From: JASGMR01 sp963664675
GTDB lineage: Bacteria > Thermotogota > Thermotogae > Petrotogales > Kosmotogaceae
Direction: 5' to 3'
Assembly (NCBI GenBank): GCA_963664675.2
Contig: CAXXLB010000002.1
Location: 566,445 to 630,444 of the forward strand
DNA length: 64,000 nucleotides
A program made the position numbers and the translations under genes. Below, one piece after another: positions 34,614 to 43,404 of the stretch (the stretch's first letter is position 1; every line of letters starts with the position of its first letter). Under the pieces are notes generated by a model. That model searched no databases and was not told the DNA's origin. It saw only the letters and a program-made list of their open reading frames with translations.

Positions 34614-35231
34614 TTATCCCTTATATAAACCTAATCTATATATTTCTGGGTTATTCTTTTTTAAATAGAGTTCAACATACCCTATTTTGATATATTTAAC
34701 ATCTTCAGTTACCAAACCAATTTTTTTTAATTTACTTTCAAATTTATCTTTATTATCTATGTGAGTATGGTTTATATCTTCAACATTTATTTCTATTTCT
34801 ATAAAATTTCCTAAGTCTTTTACTTCATCATAAACAATCTCCATATTTTCAAATTTATAATAAGATCTATTACGATCAATATGTGCTAGCATATTTAAAT
34901 TTAATTTTTTAGTAAATTCATTAAAGGAACCAAAAAAAACCTTTTTTAAACCAATTCTTTCTAGCATATTTGATATTTCTTCATTATTTGAATTAAAATA
35001 ATTAAAAGCAAAAGTCTTTTCTTCACAATAAAGGTGTGTTTTATCACCTGCAAATAATTTAAAATCAATGAATTTATTATTCCTATTTCTTAAAAAATTT
35101 CCGTTTTTCAATAGTAAATAATCATTGTTATCATAATAGTTATCTATTACTTCTTTTTTATCTAAAATATCTAAATTAGATAAAAAATTAGGCTTTAATT
35201 CTACTTGATATTTCATTTCAATCTCAATCAT
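34614..35231 (-). CDS. CYTH-domain protein (adenylate cyclase class IV/triphosphatase-like)
   Basis: 205 residues with the CYTH signature E-x-E-x-K right at the start (MIEIEMKYQV), YYDNNDYLLLKNGNFLRNRN (typical YYDT...L...G..LR.R) and a later ENFIEIEINVED strand. CYTH enzymes act on triphosphates: inorganic triphosphate, thiamine triphosphate, or ATP to cAMP. The ATG at 35231 was taken over a TTG 6 bases upstream because of spacing to GGGAAG. It is very AT-rich and lies in the island beside ApeA. It may be a housekeeping triphosphatase or part of a signalling defence. Confidence 0.8.
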   Translation of the reverse strand: MIEIEMKYQVELKPNFLSNLDILDKKEVIDNYYDNNDYLLLKNGNFLRNRNNKFIDFKLFAGDKTHLYCEEKTFAFNYFNSNNEEISNMLERIGLKKVFFGSFNEFTKKLNLNMLAHIDRNRSYYKFENMEIVYDEVKDLGNFIEIEINVEDINHTHIDNKDKFESKLKKIGLVTEDVKYIKIGYVELYLKKNNPEIYRLGLYKG

Positions 35232-35237
35232 TAACAA

Positions 35238-35549
35238 TCTTCCCTCTTTCTTTAATGAATTATTTGAATAAAATAATTATTTGGTTTTAAGAATAATCTT
35301 TATTTCCCTTTTGAACGTAAACGAAAAAATATTTGTTTCGTTCACAATATATCACATTTTTTTCGGATTAAACTATTCTGTTTAAAAAAAGATAATAATG
35401 AGTAAAAAGAATCTTTCATAAAATTTCCCCTTATTTTTCAACAGGAGATCTTTTCACTTTAACTCAAAAAAGATAAGATAAGAAAACAAACTTGGTTCTG
35501 GTGGTATCAAATTTTATAAATTATCTTATAAATTAAGTATCTATTCTAT
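35238..35549. repeat. Gap with island joint repeat, copy 2
   Basis: About 310 AT-rich bases without a gene. At 35428-35508 is CCCCTTATTTTTCAAC, GGAGATCTTTTCAC, TTTAACTCAAAAAAGATAAG, then AAGAAAACAAACTTGG and CTGGTGGTAT. It shares its left part with 40306-40371 and its right part with 33011-33060 and 38884-38915. Confidence 0.6.
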
Positions 35550-38500
35550 TTATTCAGGTGGATTGCATAAAGAACAAGGCGCATATCCTTCTTTTGCCTC
35601 TTCAAGAGGGATTTCCTTTTTCTCTTTTTTAATAAGGCATCTACAATTTGGTCTATGATATTTTTTCCCATTTTTACTTATATAAACTATTTCATCTTTT
35701 GTTTCAGGATTTTCTGTTTCTAACCTAAAGCAATCGTCTAGATTTTTTGAGATTAACTCATATTTTTCATGTACTGTGATCTTTACAAAACTTTCTAAGG
35801 TTTCCCCTGGCTTGACATTCCATTCATTTTTTTTGCGATATTCGTTAAATTCTTCAGGAGTAATTTTTTTAGAAAAATCAATTTCCAAAATTTTATCTTC
35901 CTCGTCGTTAGCATTTTTTTCATAATATTCTTGAATTAACTTAAATGAGTCTTTGGGGAAAATTATATTAAAGTTATCATTATAGAAAAAATGTATTTCT
36001 GTTTTATCAACATAAATAAAATCTCCGGGATTATCAATAGATTCTTCGTTGGAGAAATCAAATATGCTTCCTGATAAGAAAGCTACGTATTTTTTATCTT
36101 TTTTTATAAAACCATTTAATTGTTCAGTTAACTTTGATTTTAAATTTATATTTTGAGTTTTTTTGGACGATTTTAATCTATTATCTATTTCTTGTAAAAT
36201 ATTATATTTTTTCTTTCTATATAAATAATCGCTGTCTATTTCTCCGCTGTTTCTAGCATAATCAAATGAATCATAAAGAGAATCTAAAAACCAATATTTG
36301 TGTTTTAAATAGGTATCTAAAAGAGATTCATTTATTTCATTTCCATCTATTAGATTATATTGCAAGAACTCATTTAAATGATCCAGCTCTTTTTTGTAAG
36401 TCACATTAAGATCATTTTTATATTGTATAATATATTTATTTGTTTTTATATTCAGTTCTTCCTTCTTATAATATTCTATTTCTTCATTATTGAATTTTTC
36501 TTTTTTCTGATGATATGATTCAAGTAGTTTTTTCTTAAAGATATTAAAGTAGGTTTCTTCAAAATCATAAAATTCTTTAACATCTTTCGCTGAAAGATTA
36601 TTTATTAAATCTAATAAAGTGTCATTTTTGAAACACTCTTTTGGGAAGAAATCAATACTATTTCTTGAGGGAATGTTTCTATTTTTGGAAGGGCTAATAT
36701 AATTTTTAAACAAAAGAATAAGAAGATATTCCATTATAGGTTTTGCGTCACTATGCATTTGCCTTTTTGATGAATCATTTTCATCTTCTTTAAGAGAAAT
36801 ACTATAAATATACTCATCGATCTCCACTAAATTATAATTAAGAATCTCACAAAAAGAATTATTTATTGGTTTGTATTGGAATATTTCGAGTGCTATACTA
36901 AAAAAAGATTTATTTAGATCATGAACTCCAATTTTATGCATGATTAAAAATATTAGTGTAATTAATTTATATTTAAAATAAATAATAGCATCTGCTTTTT
37001 TCTTTTCTTTATAGTCACGGGAAGTCGAGGAATTTTTATAGTTGTTATTATTAAAAGGATATAATTCAAAAAAACGAATGTAATCTTTTTTGTTTCTATT
37101 TAAATAATCATATTTGCTTTCAATATCAAAATTATGAAATATAAAAAATTTACAGGTTTCAAGAAATATATCAGCAATTTCTTTCAAAAGATTTATATAA
37201 TCGTCGATCCATAACTCATTTTCGGTTTTATCAAACTCTTCTTTTATTTTAAGTTCAAATAGTTTTTTAATTTCATACATTATATTAGGGTAAAAAAAAT
37301 CAAACTCATTTTTATAAGCAATAGTTTTCAGCTCATTAAAATTCTTCATAATATTTAAAGTTTTTAAAGGAGTTTCAAGTGAATATTTTTTTATATGTTT
37401 GAAGTAGCTAAGTGTTTCCCAAAACTCATTTTTAGAAGTAATATTTTTGTTTCGGTTATTTTTATTGCTGATATAACTATCAAATTTTTCTTTAAGAATC
37501 CATCTATTTTCACTATCTATGTGTTGCAAAAATGAATTAGTATATTCAACTAATTTATTTTCAAAATTCAATCTTTTTAAAGATTTATATGAATTATCAT
37601 ATTCTGTGTTTGAAAGTGTAATTCTTTCAAAACAAAATAAATTATGAAATATATTTTCTAATTTTTTTCTCTCTTTATCATCAATTTTCTTGCTTGCTAT
37701 TATAATTGGGTAATATCTGCCCGGAGGACCGAAAGAATACTTATCTATTTTTATTGAAAATTCGTAATCATTTAATTTTGATAATTCATTATCATTGATT
37801 ATAAGAATTTCTGTTTGTTCTTCTGTTTGTTTATAATCTAGTTCAATGTAATCAACTTTTTTCTTTTTGTATTTATTATCATAATTTGCCGACTTAATCT
37901 CTAAATAAGCACAATGATAATTAATTTTTAAAAAATTATTATCATTTTTCCAGGTTTTTGTAGCGTTATCAAATTTCCTTATAATAGGAAAGATAAAATA
38001 AGAGAAATATTTTTCTATTTTGAAACTACTTAGTATTGCAAAAATAAAAAACAATGTATAAGAAAACAAAAGGATGATACTTATAAACATAAAACTATTT
38101 TGTATATTTTCAGAAAAAATACATGCGGTATTATATGAAAGCATTATATTTACAGTATATGAAAATATTATATTTGATAATAACGAAAACGAATAAAATA
38201 AACTTGCTTTGGAAAAAACAATATATTTCAAAGCAATTTCATAGGGGAATTCGTGTGACAGGTTTGAAGTAATTACCAAAACAGTTGCATATAAAGCTAA
38301 AAAGGAAAAAAGCATTGTATTATATATACCAGAGATATTTTCCTGTAAAAAATTATTGAATTCTTCAGAAAAACAAGGTTTTGGAATTAATGAAATACCT
38401 AAAATACCTATTGAAAAACAGAATGAAATAAAAATAGCCCAAGAAATATTTTTCCTTTCGGAATACCTTTTGTATTTAGAAAGGTAAAAAGAAATGGACT

Positions 38501-38777
38501 TCTTTTTTTCTAAATTTTCTGGATTTTTGTTCCCTATTAATATAAAAATGAATCCACTAATCATTCCTAGAACTGATAAAATTGTAAAATATATAGATAT
38601 TTCTGAGCAGTTATTGTTAGTAAAATTTGGATATAATAGAAATGTCATTATTAAAAAAGCTATTGTAGAAGAACTAAAGAGGAAAAATGTAGCCCTGAAA
38701 ACAATTGTATTAATTTCACTTAAGAAATCTACGATCCTGCAACTCTTCTTTTTAGTTTTATCTGTATCTTCAATCAT
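35550..38777 (-). CDS. Large membrane protein with C-terminal Ada-like Cys/His motif
   Basis: 1075 residues. About six hydrophobic segments lie in residues 25-270 (for example FLFSSSTIAFLIMTFLLY and FMFISIILLFSYTLFFIFAI), then about 750 charged, Lys/Asn-rich residues form a soluble helical region. The final 45 residues hold Y-H-R-P-N-C-R-C-L, then A-P-C-S-L-C-N-P-P, an Ada-like metal-binding motif seen at the ends of nucleases and defence proteins. The function is unknown. Its extreme AT content, location beside ApeA and joint repeats on both sides suggest a transferred defence or stress gene. Confidence 0.7.
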   Translation of the reverse strand: MIEDTDKTKKKSCRIVDFLSEINTIVFRATFFLFSSSTIAFLIMTFLLYPNFTNNNCSEISIYFTILSVLGMISGFIFILIGNKNPENLEKKKSISFYLSKYKRYSERKNISWAIFISFCFSIGILGISLIPKPCFSEEFNNFLQENISGIYNTMLFSFLALYATVLVITSNLSHEFPYEIALKYIVFSKASLFYSFSLLSNIIFSYTVNIMLSYNTACIFSENIQNSFMFISIILLFSYTLFFIFAILSSFKIEKYFSYFIFPIIRKFDNATKTWKNDNNFLKINYHCAYLEIKSANYDNKYKKKKVDYIELDYKQTEEQTEILIINDNELSKLNDYEFSIKIDKYSFGPPGRYYPIIIASKKIDDKERKKLENIFHNLFCFERITLSNTEYDNSYKSLKRLNFENKLVEYTNSFLQHIDSENRWILKEKFDSYISNKNNRNKNITSKNEFWETLSYFKHIKKYSLETPLKTLNIMKNFNELKTIAYKNEFDFFYPNIMYEIKKLFELKIKEEFDKTENELWIDDYINLLKEIADIFLETCKFFIFHNFDIESKYDYLNRNKKDYIRFFELYPFNNNNYKNSSTSRDYKEKKKADAIIYFKYKLITLIFLIMHKIGVHDLNKSFFSIALEIFQYKPINNSFCEILNYNLVEIDEYIYSISLKEDENDSSKRQMHSDAKPIMEYLLILLFKNYISPSKNRNIPSRNSIDFFPKECFKNDTLLDLINNLSAKDVKEFYDFEETYFNIFKKKLLESYHQKKEKFNNEEIEYYKKEELNIKTNKYIIQYKNDLNVTYKKELDHLNEFLQYNLIDGNEINESLLDTYLKHKYWFLDSLYDSFDYARNSGEIDSDYLYRKKKYNILQEIDNRLKSSKKTQNINLKSKLTEQLNGFIKKDKKYVAFLSGSIFDFSNEESIDNPGDFIYVDKTEIHFFYNDNFNIIFPKDSFKLIQEYYEKNANDEEDKILEIDFSKKITPEEFNEYRKKNEWNVKPGETLESFVKITVHEKYELISKNLDDCFRLETENPETKDEIVYISKNGKKYHRPNCRCLIKKEKKEIPLEEAKEGYAPCSLCNPPE

Positions 38778-38876
38778 TTTATCACCCTATATTCAAGAGA
38801 GTTAAATATAAAACAAATTTCTTAAATTGATAACTTATTAGGATAATCTTCTACTCGCATATTACTAATATAACTC

Positions 38877-38918
38877 TTAACCTAAACTCAAAAAAACAGA
38901 ATAAGAAAACAAACTTAT
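38877..38918. repeat. Island joint repeat, copy 3
   Basis: CTTAACCTAAACTCAAAAAA, then AGAATAAGAAAACAAACTT, about 35 bases past the ApeA-like stop and 100 bases before the membrane-protein start. Confidence 0.55.
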
Positions 38919-38952
38919 CTCTTTCCTAACCTTCTATATTTATCAGAAATGA

Positions 38953-40299
38953 TCAATCTAAAAGTTCATTTTCAATTTTAATTACTTGTTCTATTCTTTC
39001 ACTTGAAATACCCCATTCTTTAAGTATTATTATGTCTGTTATCATTTTTAATCTTTGATTTGCGTAATATAATTTATTACCTTTAAATATTTTGTTTTCT
39101 AGTCTTTTATCATAATGAGTTAAATAGTTTCTGGTATCCTTTGCTTTTTTTATAAATTCTTCGTTTTCTAAATTTTTAATATATTTTATTTCATCATACT
39201 TTTTGAAGATTTCTTCTAACCTAGCTTTAAGGGTATATCCATTAATATAGTATAGATCACTATTTATTTTATCCATAAAGTCTTCTTCGACAATTTTTTT
39301 TGAAGAAGAAAGAAATTCTTTTTTTAATTCAATGAACTCATCTTTTTCATCATATTTTCCTACATATTTCTTTCTATGGAAACTTTCAATGGCTTGCATA
39401 TAATATAAAAATTTTGTTTCTAGATAACCGCTATCATTATATTTGTTTGCAAAATATAATTCAAATAATGATTTGTATTCTTCGCTCATTTCATACCATT
39501 TATTAATGTATTCATTAATTTTATCTTTTATATCGGGGAATTTTAATTTAAAATAATATGGATTAACAGTTATTTCTTCATCATCATAAAAGCGCGGTTT
39601 ATAAATAATTTCAATTTTGTTTTTATCATTTTCAACTAGTTTTCCAGTTATTTTCCTAGAATGAATTTTTTGGCCTATGATAAAAGTAAGAAAATTCTCA
39701 AACGGATAGAATATCTTATCAAAATAATATAATAAATCATTATTTTTGCTAGAAAATTCAACAATTTCTTTGCGTGATATTTTTAAATTCTTTAAATTTC
39801 TTTCTGTATGTATAAAATTAAAAAATATTATATCAAAATTTTCATTTACTACTTTAAAACTGCTAGGTTTTTTTATTTTATAAACAAGATCATAATTTTC
39901 TTTTTCATAATCTTTGGGTAATTCTATTTCAATAAATGAATTTTTAATCCATTGATCTATATAAGAGTATTCAACTTGAATATTTTTGAAAGAAATATCT
40001 TTCTTTGAAATGAAATGTGTTCCTATAAAAATATAGTTTATAAAATATTCTTCGTTAATATTCCCATTGACGAATTTCGAATTACTAGGAAAACAATTCA
40101 TTAATGTTATTTTTTTGCCATTATTATCAATCCCTAAAATAAATTCAATATTTTCAAATGTTCCAAATTTTGAGGGACTTATCTTACCATATACTTCTAG
40201 TTTAAAATTGCGGTTATCATATATTTTTAAAGTACCAAATATTTTGTTTTTTTCATTTTCTGGTATCCACCAATATCCTTTGTGTTCAGTACAATCTAT
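38953..40299 (-). CDS. apeA: ApeA-like HEPN defence protein
   Basis: About 448 residues. The N-terminal part (GYWWIPENEKNKIFGTLKIY) fits the ApeA N-terminal domain; the C-terminal helical part carries the HEPN RNase motif R-N-x3-H in KDTRNYLTHYDKR near residue 390. ApeA proteins abort phage infection, probably by cutting RNA. The first ATG (40101) would remove the GYWW region. The frame stays open upstream, where GGGGGA is followed at 6 bases by ATA (40299) and no ATG, GTG or TTG. The given start is therefore a probable rare start codon. Joint repeats border the gene. Confidence 0.8.
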   Translation of the reverse strand: MDCTEHKGYWWIPENEKNKIFGTLKIYDNRNFKLEVYGKISPSKFGTFENIEFILGIDNNGKKITLMNCFPSNSKFVNGNINEEYFINYIFIGTHFISKKDISFKNIQVEYSYIDQWIKNSFIEIELPKDYEKENYDLVYKIKKPSSFKVVNENFDIIFFNFIHTERNLKNLKISRKEIVEFSSKNNDLLYYFDKIFYPFENFLTFIIGQKIHSRKITGKLVENDKNKIEIIYKPRFYDDEEITVNPYYFKLKFPDIKDKINEYINKWYEMSEEYKSLFELYFANKYNDSGYLETKFLYYMQAIESFHRKKYVGKYDEKDEFIELKKEFLSSSKKIVEEDFMDKINSDLYYINGYTLKARLEEIFKKYDEIKYIKNLENEEFIKKAKDTRNYLTHYDKRLENKIFKGNKLYYANQRLKMITDIIILKEWGISSERIEQVIKIENELLD

Positions 40300-41052
40300 A
40301 TAAATTCCCCCTTATTTTTTAACGAGGAGTCTTTTCACCTTAACTCAAATAAAAAAAGATAAAAGATAAAAAAATCAAGAATTTTCTTTAACTCATTTGT
40401 CTATAATTGTACCTATTATAGTACATTATTCGTTCCATTTGTTACCTTCGATATGAGTCTTAGGGATTATCATCATCCTTGTATTTGGGATACATGGAAT
40501 GGTCATTGATTTTCATAGCATGATTAACTTGGTCAGTCTTTGGGAGCAAAAAATCTCCTTACTCCAAGGACATTATAAAGAACTAAAGGGATTTTGATGC
40601 GAGGGGGGCTGTTTAAGTAATGTTAGTCTTTAAAAAAATAATTGTCCATCACCGGATTTCAACGATGGGCGGATGAGAATAATTAAAGGTGTTAATACAA
40701 TATGTGACAGAAAAATGATGGTAGTAGAAGTCTTTAAAATATAAATGCTCACCGCTAATTTTCAACGCTGAGCAAATAAAAAGCAATTTAAAAAAGTATA
40801 TTAATACAAATTACATAAGGGTTTTCTTTCATTATCTATAGATAGTTTAACACTTATGTGTGACGAAAAAATGTTGATAGTAAAGATCTTTAAAAAACTG
40901 CTCACCACTAACTTTCAGCGATGAGCAGTTTATGAAGTGAAGTAAATACTAATAGAAATGCTTAGTATACTAACATTATTATAGCACTTATAGAACGATT
41001 ACAGATAAGCTATCAAACTCAAATGAGAGCTAAGTAGGTATGGGCTTTGAAA
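40300..41052. other. Gene-free region with joint repeat and tandem hairpins
   Basis: About 750 bases. At 40306-40371 lies joint repeat copy 4 (CCCCCTTATTTTTTAACGAG, TCTTTTCACCTTAACTCAAA). From about 40625 three degenerate repeat units follow, each with TCTTTAAAA and a hairpin; the clearest hairpins are 40746-40774 and 40896-40930. ATTATAGCACTT near 40977 is shared with the 21.8-kb region. No reading frame is supported. Confidence 0.65.
40642..40930. repeat. Three tandem degenerate hairpin units
   Basis: Units start near 40628, 40730 and 40885 with CTTTAAAA. Hairpins: GTCCATC/GATGGGC, TGCTCA/TGAGCA (40746-40774) and AACTGCTCA/TGAGCAGTT (40896-40930). The GCTCACC core is shared with the hairpin at 21701. 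Confidence 0.7.
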
Positions 41053-41511
41053 AGTGAATATGGAGAAAATTGATCATGTAGAGGAAAGTACCAAGAAGAA
41101 ATTGATGAGTGTATTGAAAAAATTATTGATTTCCACAGTTTCTTGAAGGAAATTTATAATCAGCGGTTTAAAAAGTCATTGATAGTGATAATTTTGTATT
41201 TATCGAATATCCTTAATTTTTCAACCAAATACATAATAAATTCCTGAGCTTTGGTTTTATCTTTTCCGGTTTCAAAGAGAAGAACCTTAGCGCCGCTTGT
41301 ATAATGGCCCCATACACTCCATAGATGATCACATTCATCTCTTGATGACGGTATTTTTTGCGTTCCTTTTTCATTGAACTTAGCTTCTAACTGAAAGCTG
41401 GAAAAATTTTCAACATCAAATATTTCGCCATTTTCGTTTTTAAAGAACATAAACTCACCACCTTTTTTGAATTTTGCTGTAAATAACAGAAATAAAACCT
41501 TCCATATTCAC
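41053..41511. mobile_element. Inverted-repeat-bounded small-gene cassette 2
   Basis: Ends AGTGAATATGGA (41053-41064) and TCCATATTCACT (41501-41512) enclose the minus-strand gene 41160-41450. The layout matches cassettes 1 and 3. There is no recombinase inside. Confidence 0.55.
41160..41450 (-). CDS. Small paralogous family protein, member 2
   Basis: 96 residues, close to 22099-22395 over the full length (shared FDVE-FSSFQLEAK, LWSVWG-YTSGAKVLL, KAQEFIMYLVEKL, ITI-DFLNR). Soluble, with two probable helices after a beta region. The ATG follows GGTGGTGAG as in member 1. No known family. It lies within cassette 2, between hairpin units and a 75-base repeat that is copied again upstream of member 3. 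Confidence 0.7.
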   Translation of the reverse strand: MFFKNENGEIFDVENFSSFQLEAKFNEKGTQKIPSSRDECDHLWSVWGHYTSGAKVLLFETGKDKTKAQEFIMYLVEKLRIFDKYKIITINDFLNR

Positions 41512-41514
41512 TAT

Positions 41515-41590
41515 GTTGAGTTTAGCATCATTGGATGTCAGCATCATAACGGGGGAAGGAGTTGTTGAAATAATTATTTTGGTCCTTGAA
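41515..41590. repeat. 75-base repeat upstream of small genes, copy 1
   Basis: Nearly identical to 41995-42070: TTTAGCATCATTGGATGTCA, GCATCATAACGGGG, GGAGTTGTTGAAATAATTAT. It follows the 5' end of cassette 2; copy 2 follows cassette 3. It could carry a promoter for the small genes. Confidence 0.8.
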
Positions 41591-41591
41591 A

Positions 41592-41990
41592 AGTGAATAT
41601 GGAGGGAAAGGAATTAAAAATATATACAAAAAATTATTAGATTTGACCTGATTTGTCGACCCGCTTCAAATATCTATAGAAATTTTCTTTGTTAGTTATT
41701 TCGTCGCCATTTATTGAACAGAACCATTCGATAAAAGCTTTACATTCTTTAGGAGAATTGAAAAATTCGATAAAAATTTCAGACCAGTTAGCGCTTGATT
41801 TTTGAGTAACCGGAACTCCGAATATATTATACCTAAAGCCACCCCTTTTATCTTTTGTTTCGGTATAGAAAAACTTGACAAATCTACTGTAAACAATAAC
41901 CTCATTTTTTGAATTTAAATAGTTCAATTAATGTCCCACCTTTTTTAAATTTTGCTGTAAATAACAGAAATAAAGCTTTCCATATTCACT
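41592..41990. mobile_element. Inverted-repeat-bounded small-gene cassette 3
   Basis: Ends AGTGAATATGGA (41592-41603) and TCCATATTCACT (41979-41990) enclose 41637-41927. It is directly adjacent to cassette 2 through the 75-base repeat. Confidence 0.55.
41637..41927 (-). CDS. Small family protein, distant member 3
   Basis: 96 residues. The fold pattern appears parallel to members 1 and 2 (NSKNEVIVYSRFVKFFYTET, then a middle with FGVPVTQKSSANWSEIFIEFF and a C-terminal ITNKENFYRYLKRV like ITI-DFLNR), but identity is low. Start TTG with GGTGGG 7 bases upstream; there is no ATG nearby. It is in cassette 3. Function unknown. Confidence 0.6.
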   Translation of the reverse strand: MNYLNSKNEVIVYSRFVKFFYTETKDKRGGFRYNIFGVPVTQKSSANWSEIFIEFFNSPKECKAFIEWFCSINGDEITNKENFYRYLKRVDKSGQI

Positions 41991-41994
41991 ATAT

Positions 41995-42070
41995 TAAGTT
42001 TAACATCATTGGATGTCAGCATCATAACGGGGAAAGGAGTTGTTGAAATAATTATTTTGGTTTTTGAAAA
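41995..42070. repeat. 75-base repeat upstream of small genes, copy 2
   Basis: Second copy of 41515-41590, differing at only a few positions. No cassette follows it here; the next feature is the 3' end of the DUF4145-like gene. Confidence 0.8.
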
Positions 42071-42112
42071 ATCTGTAATTTGAAAAATAACGGGAGGTTT
42101 TATAAATAATGG

Positions 42113-42841
42113 TTAAGAGTTGGGTTTTTCCAATTTTCTGATTTTTTCATCCGCTTTCTCTATTAATAATGAGATTTCGCATAATTCTTGCATTAAAAGC
42201 TTTAAAGTTTTGGTTAGATGCTTTTCGTCTTTTCCATTAGTTTCTATATAGGCTATATTGCTATTAAAAAATGGCTGAGCAGCTCTATTGTCCATATTTT
42301 TTATATGCTCTGATCCAATCTTATGTTTAACGTTTTGACTAATATCACTCTTATTTATGAAAGGATCGAGTTCATCTTGTAAATTATCTGCTTTGCTTTT
42401 TTGAGTTTGCTCCGCAATAATAAGCTCAAAACATCTTCTGGCCATTATGGAGGAAGCAGTAGAACTGTATTTTAGGATAGCCGAAGCTTCTTTAAAATCT
42501 TTTGCAATAGTATCCGGTGTATCTCCAGGAACTTTTTCTGAATCAGGCAGAAGTTCAGGATAAATATTGACATTCTTGAAATCTATTCCCTCGAAATTTA
42601 CATGACCTTGATGCGGGTGATCTTTCAATCCATGAATGGGAATAGTTGCTTCGAGTATCAGAAATCTATCACATTCAGGACAATTAAAGCTTATTATATC
42701 CATTCTTGATGCATGTTCATACTCTGAACTTTCAGTATAAACATTAATAAATTTTTTATCGTGCTTTTCTATAGCCCCTATTATAACTTCATTCAGCAAA
42801 TACTTTTTTGAAATTTTCCCCTTACAATATGGACAAAGCAT
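42113..42841 (-). CDS. Zinc-ribbon/DUF4145-like protein
   Basis: 242 residues. The N-terminal zinc ribbon has CPYC at residues 3-6 and CPEC near residue 54. The C-terminal domain resembles DUF4145 (KYSSTASSIMARRCFELIIAEQ, KIGSEHIKNMDNRAAQPFF), a HEPN-related helical domain found alone and fused to restriction or defence proteins. The ATG follows GGAGGC. It stands between the small-gene cassettes and the tRNA cluster, at the edge of the island. The role may be defence, but standalone forms are uncharacterised. Confidence 0.7.
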   Translation of the reverse strand: MLCPYCKGKISKKYLLNEVIIGAIEKHDKKFINVYTESSEYEHASRMDIISFNCPECDRFLILEATIPIHGLKDHPHQGHVNFEGIDFKNVNIYPELLPDSEKVPGDTPDTIAKDFKEASAILKYSSTASSIMARRCFELIIAEQTQKSKADNLQDELDPFINKSDISQNVKHKIGSEHIKNMDNRAAQPFFNSNIAYIETNGKDEKHLTKTLKLLMQELCEISLLIEKADEKIRKLEKPNS

Positions 42842-43221
42842 AGAAAGCCTCCGGAAGAATTATACTTTATGATTTATCGAATTTTTTTAGTTCATTTGGT
42901 TCTTTAGAAATGTTCTTTATATATTCACGGTAATAATCGAGCAACTTTTTATCTTTATCTCAATTGTTTCAGTTCCTTATAAAATCTGCAATATCATCGC
43001 AAGCGATAAAGAGGGGAAGTTAACTGCATGGGTAAATAGAACCAGGGAATACAGAGAAAAATATGAATTATCTTTAAAGGCATCAGAAAAATCTGCGGGA
43101 ATATCTAATCTTTATATTTTCAAAAGGGGTGCGGAATCTTCACTGGTGTTGCTATATATTTTTGAAAAAAAGGAGGGAATCAATCTATCCGTATCGGACC
43201 GTCGAAACCAACTCCTTCTCA
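42842..43221. other. Gap with possible coding remnant
   Basis: About 380 bases between the DUF4145-like gene and tRNA genes. On the plus strand 42980-43200 reads protein-like (SDKEGKLTAWVNRTREYREK, ASEKSAGISNLYIFKRGAES) without start or natural end, running into the tRNA. It may be a relic left by insertion next to the tRNA. Confidence 0.35.
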
Positions 43222-43298
43222 TGGTGGCGACGGACAGACTCGAACTGTCGACTCTGCGGGTATGAGCCGCATGCTCTTGCCAGCTGAGCTACATCGCC
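43222..43298 (-). tRNA. tRNA-Met (anticodon CAT)
   Basis: 77 bases with encoded CCA. Acceptor GGCGATG/CGTCGCC, D arm AGCTCAGCTGG, anticodon loop CTCATAC between GCGG and CCGC, T arm GTTCGAGTC. Probably elongator Met; tRNA-Ile with modified CAT is an alternative. Confidence 0.9.
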
Positions 43299-43302
43299 AA
43301 AA

Positions 43303-43379
<77 letters not shown>

Positions 43380-43404
43380 CCGAATATTTATTGGCACCTT
43401 AAAC

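Noticed and set aside
38881..40371. Integron attC sites at the island joints
   Set aside because: The joints are A-rich and lack inverted simple sites or a long hairpin; no integrase gene is present.
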